NCBI RefSeq assembly: GCF_005870035.1
Contig: NZ_SWJG01000002.1
Location: forward strand, 620,001 to 684,000
Length of the DNA stretch: 64,000 bases
Direction of reading: 5' to 3'
Source: Spirosoma lacussanchae
GTDB lineage: Bacteria > Bacteroidota > Bacteroidia > Cytophagales > Spirosomataceae
Shown here: piece after piece, positions 16,294-25,074 of the stretch
Numbering within the stretch: position 1 is the first letter of the stretch
Layout of the letters: every line of letters starts with the position of its first letter
Notes under the pieces: model-generated
The model's input: only the letters and a program-made list of their open reading frames with translations
The model's database searches: none
What the model was told of the DNA's origin: nothing
Position numbers and translations under genes: made by a program

Positions 16294-19200
16294 CTAAAAA
16301 CTAACCGTTAATCCAGCCGTGTAGATGCGGGCGCTGGGGTAGGTGCCCCAGTCGATTCCTACGGCTACGTCGCCCCGGAACTGTTCATTGTTGAGGTTGT
16401 CGCTGCTCTGCTGTTCGGGGTCCAGGCCGGGGTACTTCGTCAGGGTGAACAGATTCTGTCCGCTCAGATAAACCCGAAGCCCGGTCGATCCAAACTTTTT
16501 GGCGAGCGTGGCGGGCAGGTTATAGCCAATCTGGAGATTTTTCAGGCGGGTGTAGGCGCCATCTTCCAGAAAACGGGTGGAGGGCTGCTTGTTGTTGGCC
16601 GATCCGCTCCACGACACACGCGGCTGGCTGTTGCTGGTTCCCTCGCCCCGCCACCGACCGTCGACAACGCGTTTGGTGACGTTGAAGGCCCGGTAAAACC
16701 CTTCGATGTCGGTCGCCACCTGGTAATAAATCTTATTGCCCGATACGCCCTGAAAAAAGGCCGACAGGTCGAAGTTTTTCCATTGCAGGTTGGCCGTCAG
16801 CCCGTAGGTCAGCGTCGGAATCGGGCTACCCACGTGCGACCGGTCGAGCTGGGTGATGAGCCCGTCGCCGTTGGTGTCCACGAACCGGACGTCGCCGGGG
16901 CGGATGGTATTGCCCTGGAAAGCGCTGGTGAAAATCTGCCCTTCGTTCTGGAAAATGCCGTCCTGTTGAAGCAGGTAAAAAGACCCGATCGGATGGCCCG
17001 GCTCGGTTAGCGTAGCAAACACCCCATTGTCGATCCGGCCACCGGGAATAGGGCGCCCATCGCTGAGCGAGAGAACCCGGTTGCGGATGAACGACGCGTT
17101 GGCCGTAATGTCATACGAGAAATCGCCTTTCTTGTCGCGGTAGATCAGGTCCAGCTCCAGCCCCCGGTTTTCTACCTTGCCGGCGTTGACGTAAGGAGCG
17201 GCCGCGCTGCCTCCCGAGCGCGGCACTGGTATCGGCACCAGGATGTCGGACGTCTGCTTTACGAAATAATCGGCCGTAAGCTGAAGCTTGTTCTGAAGTA
17301 CCCCGATTTCCAGACCAATATCCGCCTGGGTCGAGGACTCCCATTTCACGTTCGTATTGCCCCGGCTCACGACGGCATACCCGGCCACCGGCTGCGGACT
17401 GGCGCCCAGCACGTAGTTGAAGCCGCTACCAATGAGCGACGCGTACGGGTAGTTACCAATGTCCTGGTTACCCAGCTGGCCGATGCTGGCCCGTACTTTT
17501 AACTGAGAGATCGTTTGGGCGAGGGGTTGAAAAAAGGCCTCCCGATCAATGTTCCAGCCAACCGAGCCCGAGTAAAAATTGGCGTAGCGGTTGCTGGGCG
17601 AAAAGCGCGACGAGCCGTCGCGCCGAACGTTGACCGACGCCAGGTATTTGTCTTTGTAGGCGTAGTTAACCCGGCCGAAGAGCGAGAACAGGGCCCAGCG
17701 TGAATCCCCTTCGAACGACTGCCGGCCGGTAATGTCGGCGCCCTGTCCGAGGTAACGCAGGTTGGCGACCTGGTCAATGAAGTTACGGTCCGAGCCGCCA
17801 ATGTCGCGGCTGACGCTGCGGATGGCTTCGGTGCCGGCCAGGGCGTTGATCTGATGGTCGGTACCCAGGGTCAGGTTGTAGTTAAACGTGTTGTTCCAGG
17901 TCACGGTGCTGGCCGGGCTGAACCGGTTTACCAGCGTAGAGGGGCTGTTGATGCGGTTGTTGGTGCCCCAGTTTTCGTTGAAAGTTTTGCGGTTAACGAT
18001 GTTGAGGTCGAGTCCGCCGGCCGTCCGGAACCGCAGGTTTTTCAGTATCTGCCACTCGCCGAAAATATCGCCGAAAACCCGGTACTGCTGTTCCTTGTTG
18101 TCCTGTTTCTCGGCCAGACCCACCGGGTTGTAGCCATCGCCGAAGAAAGCCGGGAACTGGGGCAGGTCGGCATAGTCGCCGTTCTGGTCATAGATCGGGG
18201 TGGCGGGCGTATGGAACAGGGCATACCGGACAATGCTGCCCCCGTTGCCGCCGTAGCCATCGCCCGAGCTGCCGACAATGGACCGTTGCGAATAAGTAAT
18301 GTTCAGGTTGGTGCCGATCCTGACTTTGCGGGCAATCTCGGTGTCGACGCTGGTGCGGAGGGCGTAGCGTTTGTAGCCGGAGTTAAGAATGATACCCTGC
18401 TGGTCGAAGTAATTGCCCGACAGCAGGTAGTGGGAGCGTTCGGTGCCTCCGCTGATCGACAGCTGGTAGTTCTGGATGGGGGCGGGGCGGAAGATCGCCC
18501 GCTGCCAGTCGGTATCGGGTACCTGGAGCGAGGTCGGAATCAGGGGCCGTTGCAGGCTGGGGTTGGTGATCGTGGCGTTGTCGTTGGTGGCCGCTTCGTT
18601 GTAAATGCTGATGTATTCCTGTGCGTTGGCCATCGGAATCAGCCGACCGTGCTGCTGAATCCCCGAGTAGGCGTTGAACATGACCCGGGGAGCGCCGGTT
18701 TTACCCCGTTTGGTCGTAACAACGATAACCCCGTTGGCCGCCCGTGCGCCGTAGATCGCAGCCGATGATGCATCTTTCAGCACCGACATGCTTTCGATAT
18801 CGGCCGGATTCAGCACGCTGAACGCATCTTTTGTTGGCACCCCGTCAATGATGAAAAGCGGACTGTTGTCGTTGATCGTGCCGACCCCCCGAATCCGTAC
18901 AGCTACGCCCTCGCCCGGTGCGCCCGTGGCCTGGGTAACCCGTACGCCTGACGATTTTCCCTGCAGCGCCTGGTCGATACCCGCTACCGGTAGCCGGTCA
19001 ATATCCTTGGCCGTTACCGTCGATACCGCACCCGTCAGGTCCGACTTTTTCTGGGTGCCGTAGCCGACCACCACCACTTCTGAGAGTGATTTGTTGTCTT
19101 CAACCAGCGTAACGGTCAGGGTACTGCGGCTGCCTACCGAAACCTCCTGGCCCAGATAACCCACCGACGAAAACTGAAGAACGGCCTGATCGTCGGCCAC

Positions 19201-19758
19201 CGCAATCCGGAAGTTGCCCTGAGCATCGGTGCTGGTACCGGTTCGGGTGCCTTTGACAACCAGGTTAACCCCTGGTATCGGTTGGTTGTTGGCGTCAACG
19301 ACCGTACCCGTAATGGTTCGGTCGACCGAAGCGGGAGCGTCGGGGGCTACCGAAGCCCGGAAGTCCGTGGCGGGTGCCAGTACGGCCTCACCCGCTTTCG
19401 GGCGCAGGATGATCAGTCGGCTGCCCGTTACGGCATAGTCGATCTGCAGCGGGTTGAGCAGGTCGTTCAGGACCTTTTCGAGCCGCTCGTTCCGGGCGTT
19501 CAGGCTGGCCCGCCGGTCGGCCCGGATCAGTTCGTAGCTATAGGCAAACTGAACGTCGACTACCTTTTCGAGCCGCTCCAGTATGGTCTCGATCGGCTGG
19601 TTGGCCATCGACAGGCTAACCGTACGCTTCAGCGGGTTCTGGCCGCGAACGGGTTCGGCCAGCAGGGTGCCTACAAGGCTGGTGAGTAAGAGAAACGGCA
19701 GCAGGGTGAGTCGCATGAGCCAGCGGTGACAGGAGCGATGGAGTAGCGGTTGCTTCAT
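16294..19758 (-). CDS. SusC/RagA TonB-linked outer-membrane transporter with STN signalling domain
   Basis: 1154 residues from ATG 19758. Order: signal peptide (1-40), STN domain (~45-110, SMANQPIETILERLEKV), carboxypeptidase-regulatory-like domain (~140-220, ITGTVVDANNQPIPGVNLVVKGT), plug (VVVGYGTQKKSDLTGAVSTV; SVLKDASSAAIYGARAANGV) and a 22-strand barrel to the end (GLTVSF). The STN domain can touch the FecR-type anti-sigma encoded just upstream, so substrate passage should be signalled to the sigma factor. An alternative ATG at 19800 overlaps the FecR stop as ATGA and adds 14 residues; coupling makes it possible. It forms the uptake pair with the SusD gene 11 bases downstream. Confidence 0.95.
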   Translation of the reverse strand: MKQPLLHRSCHRWLMRLTLLPFLLLTSLVGTLLAEPVRGQNPLKRTVSLSMANQPIETILERLEKVVDVQFAYSYELIRADRRASLNARNERLEKVLNDLLNPLQIDYAVTGSRLIILRPKAGEAVLAPATDFRASVAPDAPASVDRTITGTVVDANNQPIPGVNLVVKGTRTGTSTDAQGNFRIAVADDQAVLQFSSVGYLGQEVSVGSRSTLTVTLVEDNKSLSEVVVVGYGTQKKSDLTGAVSTVTAKDIDRLPVAGIDQALQGKSSGVRVTQATGAPGEGVAVRIRGVGTINDNSPLFIIDGVPTKDAFSVLNPADIESMSVLKDASSAAIYGARAANGVIVVTTKRGKTGAPRVMFNAYSGIQQHGRLIPMANAQEYISIYNEAATNDNATITNPSLQRPLIPTSLQVPDTDWQRAIFRPAPIQNYQLSISGGTERSHYLLSGNYFDQQGIILNSGYKRYALRTSVDTEIARKVRIGTNLNITYSQRSIVGSSGDGYGGNGGSIVRYALFHTPATPIYDQNGDYADLPQFPAFFGDGYNPVGLAEKQDNKEQQYRVFGDIFGEWQILKNLRFRTAGGLDLNIVNRKTFNENWGTNNRINSPSTLVNRFSPASTVTWNNTFNYNLTLGTDHQINALAGTEAIRSVSRDIGGSDRNFIDQVANLRYLGQGADITGRQSFEGDSRWALFSLFGRVNYAYKDKYLASVNVRRDGSSRFSPSNRYANFYSGSVGWNIDREAFFQPLAQTISQLKVRASIGQLGNQDIGNYPYASLIGSGFNYVLGASPQPVAGYAVVSRGNTNVKWESSTQADIGLEIGVLQNKLQLTADYFVKQTSDILVPIPVPRSGGSAAAPYVNAGKVENRGLELDLIYRDKKGDFSYDITANASFIRNRVLSLSDGRPIPGGRIDNGVFATLTEPGHPIGSFYLLQQDGIFQNEGQIFTSAFQGNTIRPGDVRFVDTNGDGLITQLDRSHVGSPIPTLTYGLTANLQWKNFDLSAFFQGVSGNKIYYQVATDIEGFYRAFNVTKRVVDGRWRGEGTSNSQPRVSWSGSANNKQPSTRFLEDGAYTRLKNLQIGYNLPATLAKKFGSTGLRVYLSGQNLFTLTKYPGLDPEQQSSDNLNNEQFRGDVAVGIDWGTYPSARIYTAGLTVSF

Positions 19759-19796
19759 GGATGGAGTTGAGTACGGGGTGAAAAGAAAAGACAAGG

Positions 19797-20888
19797 TCAT
19801 CGACAGCCCGCCGACTGAACAACGAGCTGGCCGTCCTGGAGGGCGTAGGTCGAGCCGGTACTGGCGGCAATGATGTCGAGCCGGGCCAGCAGCGACGGAT
19901 CGTCGAGCCGGGCGGTGAGCGTACAACCCGACAGCGATTCCCGATCGTACTGGATAGCGATGCCATAGGCTTTGGCCAATGCGTCGAGCACGATTGGCAG
20001 GGGCGTGCGCCGGAACGAAAAGGCCTGGGTGGTGGCCGGAAGCGTAGTCGCCATAGCCCGATTCACGTCGCTCTTTACCAGGCGCGCATCATCGGTCGAG
20101 AACGTAGCCTGCTGGTTGGGTAACAGCACAACAGCAGCTGGCTGGGGCCGGTGGCGGGTCGACCGACTGGCGAAGTCCGGGTTCGTCGATACGGTCACCT
20201 TCCCGGTTTTGACCACTACATTGACCGTGCCGCCCGTTTCGGGGGCACTGATCAGAAAGCTGGTACCAAGCACTTCGGTCGTTAACTCGCGGGCAAACAC
20301 CCGAAACGGTTGCTGGGGGTTGCGGACCACTTCAAAAAAGGCCTTCCCGGTTAGGTAAACGTCGCGCCGGGAACCGTTGAACCGGGTTGGATACCGAACG
20401 CGGGCGTGTTGCTGCAGAACGACCAGACTCCCATCGGCCAGCTTCACCAGCCGGGGAGCCGCCTGCGTGTTGCTGATCTCAATCAGGGCATCGGCCCGGG
20501 GTGTCACCTGCGCCGTCTGGCTGGTTATCGGCTGCGTTTGCTGCTGCCAGTACCACCAGCCCAGCCCGCCTGCCGTCAGCAGCAGCGCAACCGAAGCGGC
20601 CACCCGGAGCGGCTGCCAGCCTGACCAGCCCGTTAGCGAGCGGATCACTGTCGGGCGCTGGGATGGGGCCGCCGACAGAAGCTGACCTACGGCGTCGCTG
20701 ATCTGCTGGTCGGTTACCGGGGGGAGCTCGCCCCGGGCCGTGAGCAGGAAGGTTCGCGCCAGGTCGGCACTTTCCTGCTGCTCGGGGTGCTGGGCCAGGT
20801 AAAGCGGCCAGTACGCGGCTTCGTCGGGTGGGTTAGCGAATACCCACCGGCGAAACGATTCGTTGTCAATGAAATCCTGCGGAGTCAA
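19797..20888 (-). CDS. FecR-family anti-sigma factor
   Basis: 363 residues. A cytoplasmic N-terminal part binds the sigma factor (TPQDFIDNESFRRWVF), one membrane helix follows at ~residues 93-113 (VAASVALLLTAGGLGWWYW), then the periplasmic FecR domain (LADGSLVVLQQHARVRYP; REVYLTGKAFFEV-like, VFARELTTEVLGTSF) and the C-terminal DUF4974 domain (FRRTPLPIVLDALAKAYGI). It would hold the sigma factor until the STN domain of SusC signals. The order sigma, FecR, SusC, SusD is canonical in this phylum. Confidence 0.93.
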   Translation of the reverse strand: MTPQDFIDNESFRRWVFANPPDEAAYWPLYLAQHPEQQESADLARTFLLTARGELPPVTDQQISDAVGQLLSAAPSQRPTVIRSLTGWSGWQPLRVAASVALLLTAGGLGWWYWQQQTQPITSQTAQVTPRADALIEISNTQAAPRLVKLADGSLVVLQQHARVRYPTRFNGSRRDVYLTGKAFFEVVRNPQQPFRVFARELTTEVLGTSFLISAPETGGTVNVVVKTGKVTVSTNPDFASRSTRHRPQPAAVVLLPNQQATFSTDDARLVKSDVNRAMATTLPATTQAFSFRRTPLPIVLDALAKAYGIAIQYDRESLSGCTLTARLDDPSLLARLDIIAASTGSTYALQDGQLVVQSAGCR

Positions 20889-20997
20889 GGCCGTTATCCG
20901 GTCTATTCAAGGGGCTTCGGTGCCGCTTGTAGCACGAGGAGTCGGCCGGGCCGAAAAAGTAATCGCCGGGTATGAAAATTTTGTAAAAAAATAAAAT

Positions 20998-21597
20998 TTA
21001 TAGCAGGAACGACAGCAAAAACAGGGCGTAAGAGAGGTCCTGCCAGTGGTCGCGGAGGTTGTGCAGGGCATGCTGGAGGTAGTTGGCCACGACCTGCCGG
21101 CTGAGCCCCATGGCCGTTGCGATCTCTTCGTAGCTCAGGTTTTCGTAATAGCGGAGGTAAATGGCCTCGCGCTGCCGTTTGGGGAGCCGTTCGAGCGCCT
21201 GGCGGAGGCTCTCGTGCAGCGATTGTTCGTGTTCGGCCTGTACGTAGAGCGTTTCGGGGTTGGCGAGCCAGTCGGTAACCATCAGGTCGGTATCCACATC
21301 GGTGTTGGTGCCGTTTTGTTTTACCTGGCGCAAGACGTTATTACGCAGTGAAACAAAGAGATAAGCCTTGACCGAATGCAGCGCCGGAATGGTCTGCTGC
21401 TTTTCCCACACGGTCAGAAACAGGTCCTGAATACAGTCCTGAATGAGGGCGTGATTGGTCGTTAATTTGGTGCCGTAATGAAATAGGGCGCGGTAGTGCC
21501 GCTCCGCCAGTAAACCCAACGCTTGCTTATCTCCCGTTCGTAGCTTCTCCCACAGCACATCATCCGATAAGGTACTGGGGGCCGATGAATCAGACAT
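20998..21597 (-). CDS. ECF-type RNA polymerase sigma factor (Bacteroidota expansion family)
   Basis: 199 residues. Region 2 carries LIQDCIQDLFLTVWEKQQTI with the -10 reading helix, and region 4 carries LPKRQREAIYLRYYENLSYEEIATAMGLSRQVVANYL. A short linker joins them, with no region 1 or 3. It would direct RNA polymerase to the SusCD operon when freed by the FecR protein. The gap of 109 bases to the anti-sigma gene is AT-rich. A weak C-terminal hydrophobic tail (LSYALFLLSFLL) is common in this family. Confidence 0.93.
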   Translation of the reverse strand: MSDSSAPSTLSDDVLWEKLRTGDKQALGLLAERHYRALFHYGTKLTTNHALIQDCIQDLFLTVWEKQQTIPALHSVKAYLFVSLRNNVLRQVKQNGTNTDVDTDLMVTDWLANPETLYVQAEHEQSLHESLRQALERLPKRQREAIYLRYYENLSYEEIATAMGLSRQVVANYLQHALHNLRDHWQDLSYALFLLSFLL

Positions 21598-21733
21598 GTG
21601 TAGGTATTCTCTCTAGAAACAGACCCTAATATTACAATTAATTAAAAGGAAAGTTTAAGTGTTTATACTAAGCTGACGTTTATTATGGTGTTTATGCCAG
21701 TCAAATGCCCTCTCCGCCTGGCTGAAGGCAGTA

Positions 21734-21766
21734 ACAAAAATCCCCGACACAAGTGCGCCGGGGATT
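21734..21766 (-). terminator. Rho-independent terminator
   Basis: On the minus strand AATCCCCG (21766-21759) pairs with CGGGGATT (21746-21739) around a 12-base loop and is followed by TTTTG. It lies 22 bases after the stop of the small lipoprotein gene at 21789 and closes that transcript. Confidence 0.7.
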
Positions 21767-21788
21767 CTGAGCGTTAACCTAACCTAAC

Positions 21789-22091
21789 TTAGTTTCGTCG
21801 ATGAGTGGTCGTTGCCACGGGTTGTGATGGTGGGGCCTGCCGAGCAACGGCTGGCTTAGGCTTATAGATGGCTCCGGTGGCGAAATCGACCGGAATGCTG
21901 ATTAGCGGGAACAGCAGAATATCGGCAACCAGCGCGCCCGCCCGTACCCGGCGCTGGGGTTCGCCCGGCATGGGTCTGCGTTTTTGCGATTCGGTGACGC
22001 GTCCGCCAAATACGGTAGCGCAACTGGTTAACGAGCTGCCCAGCGTAAGCGCTGTCAGCAGCAGGAGCAGGTAGTTTCTGGGTGATTTCAT
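21789..22091 (-). CDS. Small lipoprotein of unknown function
   Basis: ATG 22091 gives 100 residues; the frame is open 50 codons upstream, but only the chosen start has a signal peptide (MKSPRNYLLLLLTALTLGSS), ending in the lipobox LTSC. The mature part is CATVFGGRVTESQKRRPMPG, a basic stretch QRRVRAGALVADILLFPL with a second hydrophobic segment (ISIPVDFATGAIYKP), and a P/T-rich tail. The general shape resembles YceK/YidQ-type small lipoproteins, but likeness is too low to name it. Confidence 0.65.
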   Translation of the reverse strand: MKSPRNYLLLLLTALTLGSSLTSCATVFGGRVTESQKRRPMPGEPQRRVRAGALVADILLFPLISIPVDFATGAIYKPKPAVARQAPPSQPVATTTHRRN

Positions 22092-22119
22092 GAGATTAAG
22101 GAAAAGAGGAAGATTCGGG

Positions 22120-22551
22120 TTATTTGGTAGCGGTGAGCGTAAACGGATTGTTGGCGGTGTCGCGGCCGTTGACCACGAATTGGTTGGCTTTGCCCTGGGC
22201 AAACGTCTGACCGCTGTATTCGTAGGTGAAGGCGTTGCCATTTTCCCGAACGGTTACGTCGTTCAGCACGTCGTTCAGAAAGGGGTTGCCGTTCCGGAGC
22301 GATATAGCAAAGGCGATGCGTACGGTGGTGGCGGTCTGGCGGCTAATGGTTACCGTTCCGCGCAGATTGGTTTCGTCGGCGGGAAGTGTCTGGCCGTTTG
22401 AACTTAGCTCAGAATACGTATAGGTGCCCGCTACGCGGTCAGACAGGTCGGTGGGCTGCGGAACGACATTGTCTTTTTTACAGGCGGTAACCAGCGTGGC
22501 GCTCAACAAGAGAGCCAGCCAGACCAGTCGGAAATGGAGTAGACGTTTCAT
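22120..22551 (-). CDS. Lipocalin-like lipoprotein of unknown function
   Basis: 143 residues from ATG 22551. The signal peptide has lipobox LVTAC followed by KKDN. The rest (VAGTYTYSELSSNG, RGTVTISRQTATTVRIAFAI, FTYEYSGQTFAQG, NPFTLTATK) consists of alternating strands like the small lipocalin-like domains common in Bacteroidota lipoproteins. It is 28 bases upstream of the small lipoprotein gene on the same strand and probably shares its terminator. No catalytic residues are seen. Confidence 0.65.
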   Translation of the reverse strand: MKRLLHFRLVWLALLLSATLVTACKKDNVVPQPTDLSDRVAGTYTYSELSSNGQTLPADETNLRGTVTISRQTATTVRIAFAISLRNGNPFLNDVLNDVTVRENGNAFTYEYSGQTFAQGKANQFVVNGRDTANNPFTLTATK

Positions 22552-22981
22552 CGGTATTGTTGTGTTTTGGGTTGTCGCCGAAGCGGTTGTAAAAAGAGGA
22601 TTGGGGCCGTCTGGTTCGTTTGTGGCCGGCCGGTGATACAAAGTTGGCAGGGCGCTGTGGCCCAGCGAAGTGACAGATGGGCCAACCGACAGATGAGCGT
22701 CCTGAAGCGGTTGAAAGGGAGGCTGAACTGGCGAAGTGTGAAGGGGCCACCAGAGGTGGCCATAACCGCAGAAGTTGGGTGGTTAACGCTTCCGATGCAT
22801 AGCTGCGGAGCGTGACGAGTGGAAACTCGGCCGTAGGGTGTCGTTGCAAGTTGGTGCCAACTTGTAAAGCTAGACCGTCAACTTGCCGAAGCCCTGAGTG
22901 AGGGCTGTCAGTAACCTGCCGATCAATAAGGGCTTTATGGCCCGATTGACCACATTCGCTGGGAGAACAGAGAAAGAGTAC
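22552..22981. other. 430-base intergenic region with two palindromes
   Basis: No convincing gene. CAAGTTGGTGCCAACTTG at 22847-22864 is a perfect 8+2+8 palindrome, and GCCCTGAGTGAGGGC at 22891-22905 is a small hairpin that could end the minus-strand transcript of the DUF2490 gene poorly. On the minus strand CAACTTTG (22646-22639) resembles a -7 box for the lipoprotein gene at 22551. Confidence 0.45.
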
Positions 22982-23836
22982 CTACTTCCGGCTGAAGTCG
23001 AAAGTATGGTTGAGGTTGAGCCGGAAGCCGTTGTTGATTTCAAACACCGACTGACCCGAAGCCGCATCTAGTTCGGCATGCTGGAGAATCTGGTTGAGGT
23101 AGTTCAGTTCCAGCTGAAACCCGTTTTTGAACTGATAGCCCAGTCCGCCCGAAATTCGGTTCTGGTTGAAGACATTCTCGCCCACGTTTCGGCCGAAGCC
23201 AATGAACAGTTCGTCGAAGAAATTCAGGTAAAACTCCTGATCGTCGATGGTGGGGCCATCCAGCGCCAGATCGCCCGAAACCTGGTAGCGAGCCCGGTTC
23301 TGAAAAGTCCAGCTGATGATGCGGCCGACGGGCCCCTCGGCCGACGCGGTTTCGGCCTGTTCGGCCAGCCAGCGCTGTTCGAGCCGGAACCGGTGGCTCA
23401 GCGTAAGTCGTCCGTAGGTGTCCTGAAGTTCGATATCCTGGTAAGTCCGGTGTTCGGGATAGGGGATGCCCAGGTCGGCCTGTGGGTAGTCGCCGAAGGG
23501 AAAGGTCACAAAATACGTGTAGCCCCCCGCCAGCGACACCCGGTCCGACAGGGCGTAGGTGACGCCAAGCCGCGCCAGCGACTGCTGCCAGCTACGGATC
23601 AGATCGATCCGGCGCCACTGATATTCGGCATGGATACCCCACTTCCTGGTCAGGTTATAATCGCCGTTATACACGTACCAGCCGATGGCATTACGATCCA
23701 GCAATCGCTGCCGCTGGGCAAAGCCGGTGGTTGCCAGCAGCAGTAAAAGGCCCGTAAAGAGTAGGGGGTACCAACCGCGTACGGCTACTGCTTCTTTCTG
23801 GCGTATGCGGCTGATCATGGATGGGGTAGTTACCAT
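22982..23836 (-). CDS. DUF2490 outer-membrane beta-barrel protein
   Basis: 284 residues. After a signal segment (LLFTGLLLLLATTGFAQ) the protein is made of alternating amphipathic strands (GWYVYNGDYNLTRKWGIHAEYQWRR, RVSLAGGYTYFVTFPFGDYP, LSHRFRLEQRW, FQNRARYQVSGDL, FLNFFDELFIGFG, FQLELNYLNQI) and ends in LNHTFDFSRK, the pattern of DUF2490. Such proteins are small outer-membrane barrels of unknown role. A second start at residue 7 (MISRIRQ, 23818) is possible. It is a single minus-strand gene. Confidence 0.75.
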   Translation of the reverse strand: MVTTPSMISRIRQKEAVAVRGWYPLLFTGLLLLLATTGFAQRQRLLDRNAIGWYVYNGDYNLTRKWGIHAEYQWRRIDLIRSWQQSLARLGVTYALSDRVSLAGGYTYFVTFPFGDYPQADLGIPYPEHRTYQDIELQDTYGRLTLSHRFRLEQRWLAEQAETASAEGPVGRIISWTFQNRARYQVSGDLALDGPTIDDQEFYLNFFDELFIGFGRNVGENVFNQNRISGGLGYQFKNGFQLELNYLNQILQHAELDAASGQSVFEINNGFRLNLNHTFDFSRK

Positions 23837-23916
23837 TGTCTACCTATATACATACGTACAGGCTAAACTGTTCAGATACCTGCCGCTTCGATGCGCCCCA
23901 GACCGACAGCCAGAAT

Positions 23917-23945
23917 GATAAAGACCGGCTCTGTTCGGGCCGGTC
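23917..23945 (-). terminator. Rho-independent terminator
   Basis: On the minus strand GACCGGC (23945-23939) pairs with GCCGGTC (23929-23923), a 7-bp GC-rich stem followed by TTTAT. It lies 24 bases after the stop of the beta-barrel gene at 23970. Confidence 0.65.
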
Positions 23946-23969
23946 CTGTCGGGTGGGTATGAGAATCGA

Positions 23970-24710
23970 TTAAAACTTGGCGGTAACTCCCAGGCGTAGT
24001 GCTGACACACCGTAGCCAACTTCGGCAAAACCACCCACTTTATCGCTGAACATATAGCGGCTTCCCAGGTGTACGCCCAGAAACAGACCGCTATTGTACG
24101 GACTTACGTAATCGTTGTAGCCGTAATTATCGCGGTAGCCGGCGTATCGGAAGCCCAGCGTAGCGCCAACGTACGGGTCGAACTTGTCATTTTCTACGCT
24201 CAGCAGCTCTCCCAGGTGGTACGAAGCCCGCGCACCGGCGTAGATGAAGGTGTAGTTCCACTTATAGCCCCCCGAGTTATAACCGTAGCGCAGGTAATCG
24301 ACGGAGCCGCCGACCGATATATTGTTTTTCATGTCGACTTCAAACGAAGCCCCCAGAGGTAAGCCGCCACCGTAGTAAGCGGCCAGGCCGATGCCCAGGT
24401 TCAGGTATTTCTGACGGGCCAGCTGCGCCGAAGCGGCCGGACGCGGAGCTACCGAGGGGCTGGTTTTCGGGGCTGGTGCCGCAGTAGCCTGGGCAGCGGG
24501 GGCACTGGTCTGGGTAACTACCGGTTTTTGGGTCGAGGCCACCGGCTGGGCAGCTGCGGTGCGTGGCGCTGTCGACGCAGGGCGGGTGGTGACGGTCGGT
24601 TTGGCAGGGGTGGCTTTGCGGGCGGGTTGCTGCGCCAGGGCTGGTCCGGCGGTGCCGAGGGTCACGGCCATAAGGGCGAACAGGGCAATACGGGTACAGG
24701 AGATAATCAT
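23970..24710 (-). CDS. Outer-membrane beta-barrel protein with Ala/Pro/Thr-rich linker
   Basis: ATG 24710 gives 246 residues with a clear signal peptide (MIISCTRIALFALMAVTLGT, cleavage near ALAQ). Residues ~25-110 are a low-complexity A/P/T/S-rich, unstructured stretch. The last ~135 residues form an eight-strand-type barrel (YLNLGIGLAAYYGGGLPLGA, NISVGGSVDYLRYGY, FIYAGARASYHLG, DPYVGATLGFRYAGY, LFLGVHLGSRYMFSD, GGFAEVGYGVSALRLGVTAKF) ending in F, the usual Omp C-terminus. The linker may cross peptidoglycan. The start 40 codons upstream in the same frame lacks a signal sequence. Confidence 0.8.
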   Translation of the reverse strand: MIISCTRIALFALMAVTLGTAGPALAQQPARKATPAKPTVTTRPASTAPRTAAAQPVASTQKPVVTQTSAPAAQATAAPAPKTSPSVAPRPAASAQLARQKYLNLGIGLAAYYGGGLPLGASFEVDMKNNISVGGSVDYLRYGYNSGGYKWNYTFIYAGARASYHLGELLSVENDKFDPYVGATLGFRYAGYRDNYGYNDYVSPYNSGLFLGVHLGSRYMFSDKVGGFAEVGYGVSALRLGVTAKF

Positions 24711-24775
24711 GAGTATTTGTTTGTTTGGCGGTTGAAAAGAGGTTTGTGAAAGCCGTCGGAGCGGCAATGCTGGCA

Positions 24776-24783
24776 CAAACCTA
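24776..24783 (-). promoter_or_regulatory. Candidate -7 box TAGGTTTG
   Basis: The minus strand reads TAGGTTTG, the same box seen before the gene at 981. It lies 65 bases upstream of ATG 24710. No clear TTG -33 box is at the right distance. Confidence 0.35.
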
Positions 24784-24995
24784 CCACCTGCCGGTAGCCC
24801 TTGTCGATGGTCGTATGCATCAACTGTCATTTTAGGTAAGTCAACGGGTACTTTTCGCAGATGAAGCGGTAAAGCGGGCGAAGCCGCGCGGAAAAAGCCT
24901 GTTTTTAGCCATATAGACGGGATCTGGCCAGTTGAACGGGAGCTTGTGCGGGTTCATCCGCAACTTATGCCGGTTCATGCGGCTGGCAGTTCCGG

Positions 24996-25021
24996 TTGGG
25001 GTAGAGCCAGGGCCATCTTTG
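24996..25021 (+). promoter_or_regulatory. Candidate promoter TTG-N15-CATCTTTG
   Basis: GGTTGGG with TTG at 24996-24998, 15 bases, then CATCTTTG at 25014-25021, a one-base variant of TAnnTTTG. The same layout and nearly the same flanks recur at 25828-25853 before the next gene, which makes both more credible. Leader length is about 54 bases. Confidence 0.5.
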
Positions 25022-25074
25022 CATCGTCAGTTCGCCGATGGGCTGACTAACCAAAACCAAAAACAACTGGACTA

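Larger units (their letters stand above)
24711..25074. other. 364-base divergent promoter region
   Basis: No coding frame is credible. It separates the barrel gene (minus) from the lipoprotein gene (plus) and holds candidate promoters for both: TAGGTTTG on the minus strand (24783-24776) and TTG-N15-CATCTTTG on the plus strand (24996-25021). Confidence 0.5.

Noticed and set aside
17854..18768. 304-codon plus-strand frame inside susC
   Set aside because: Shadow of the SusC coding sequence, no start signal and no recognisable motif.
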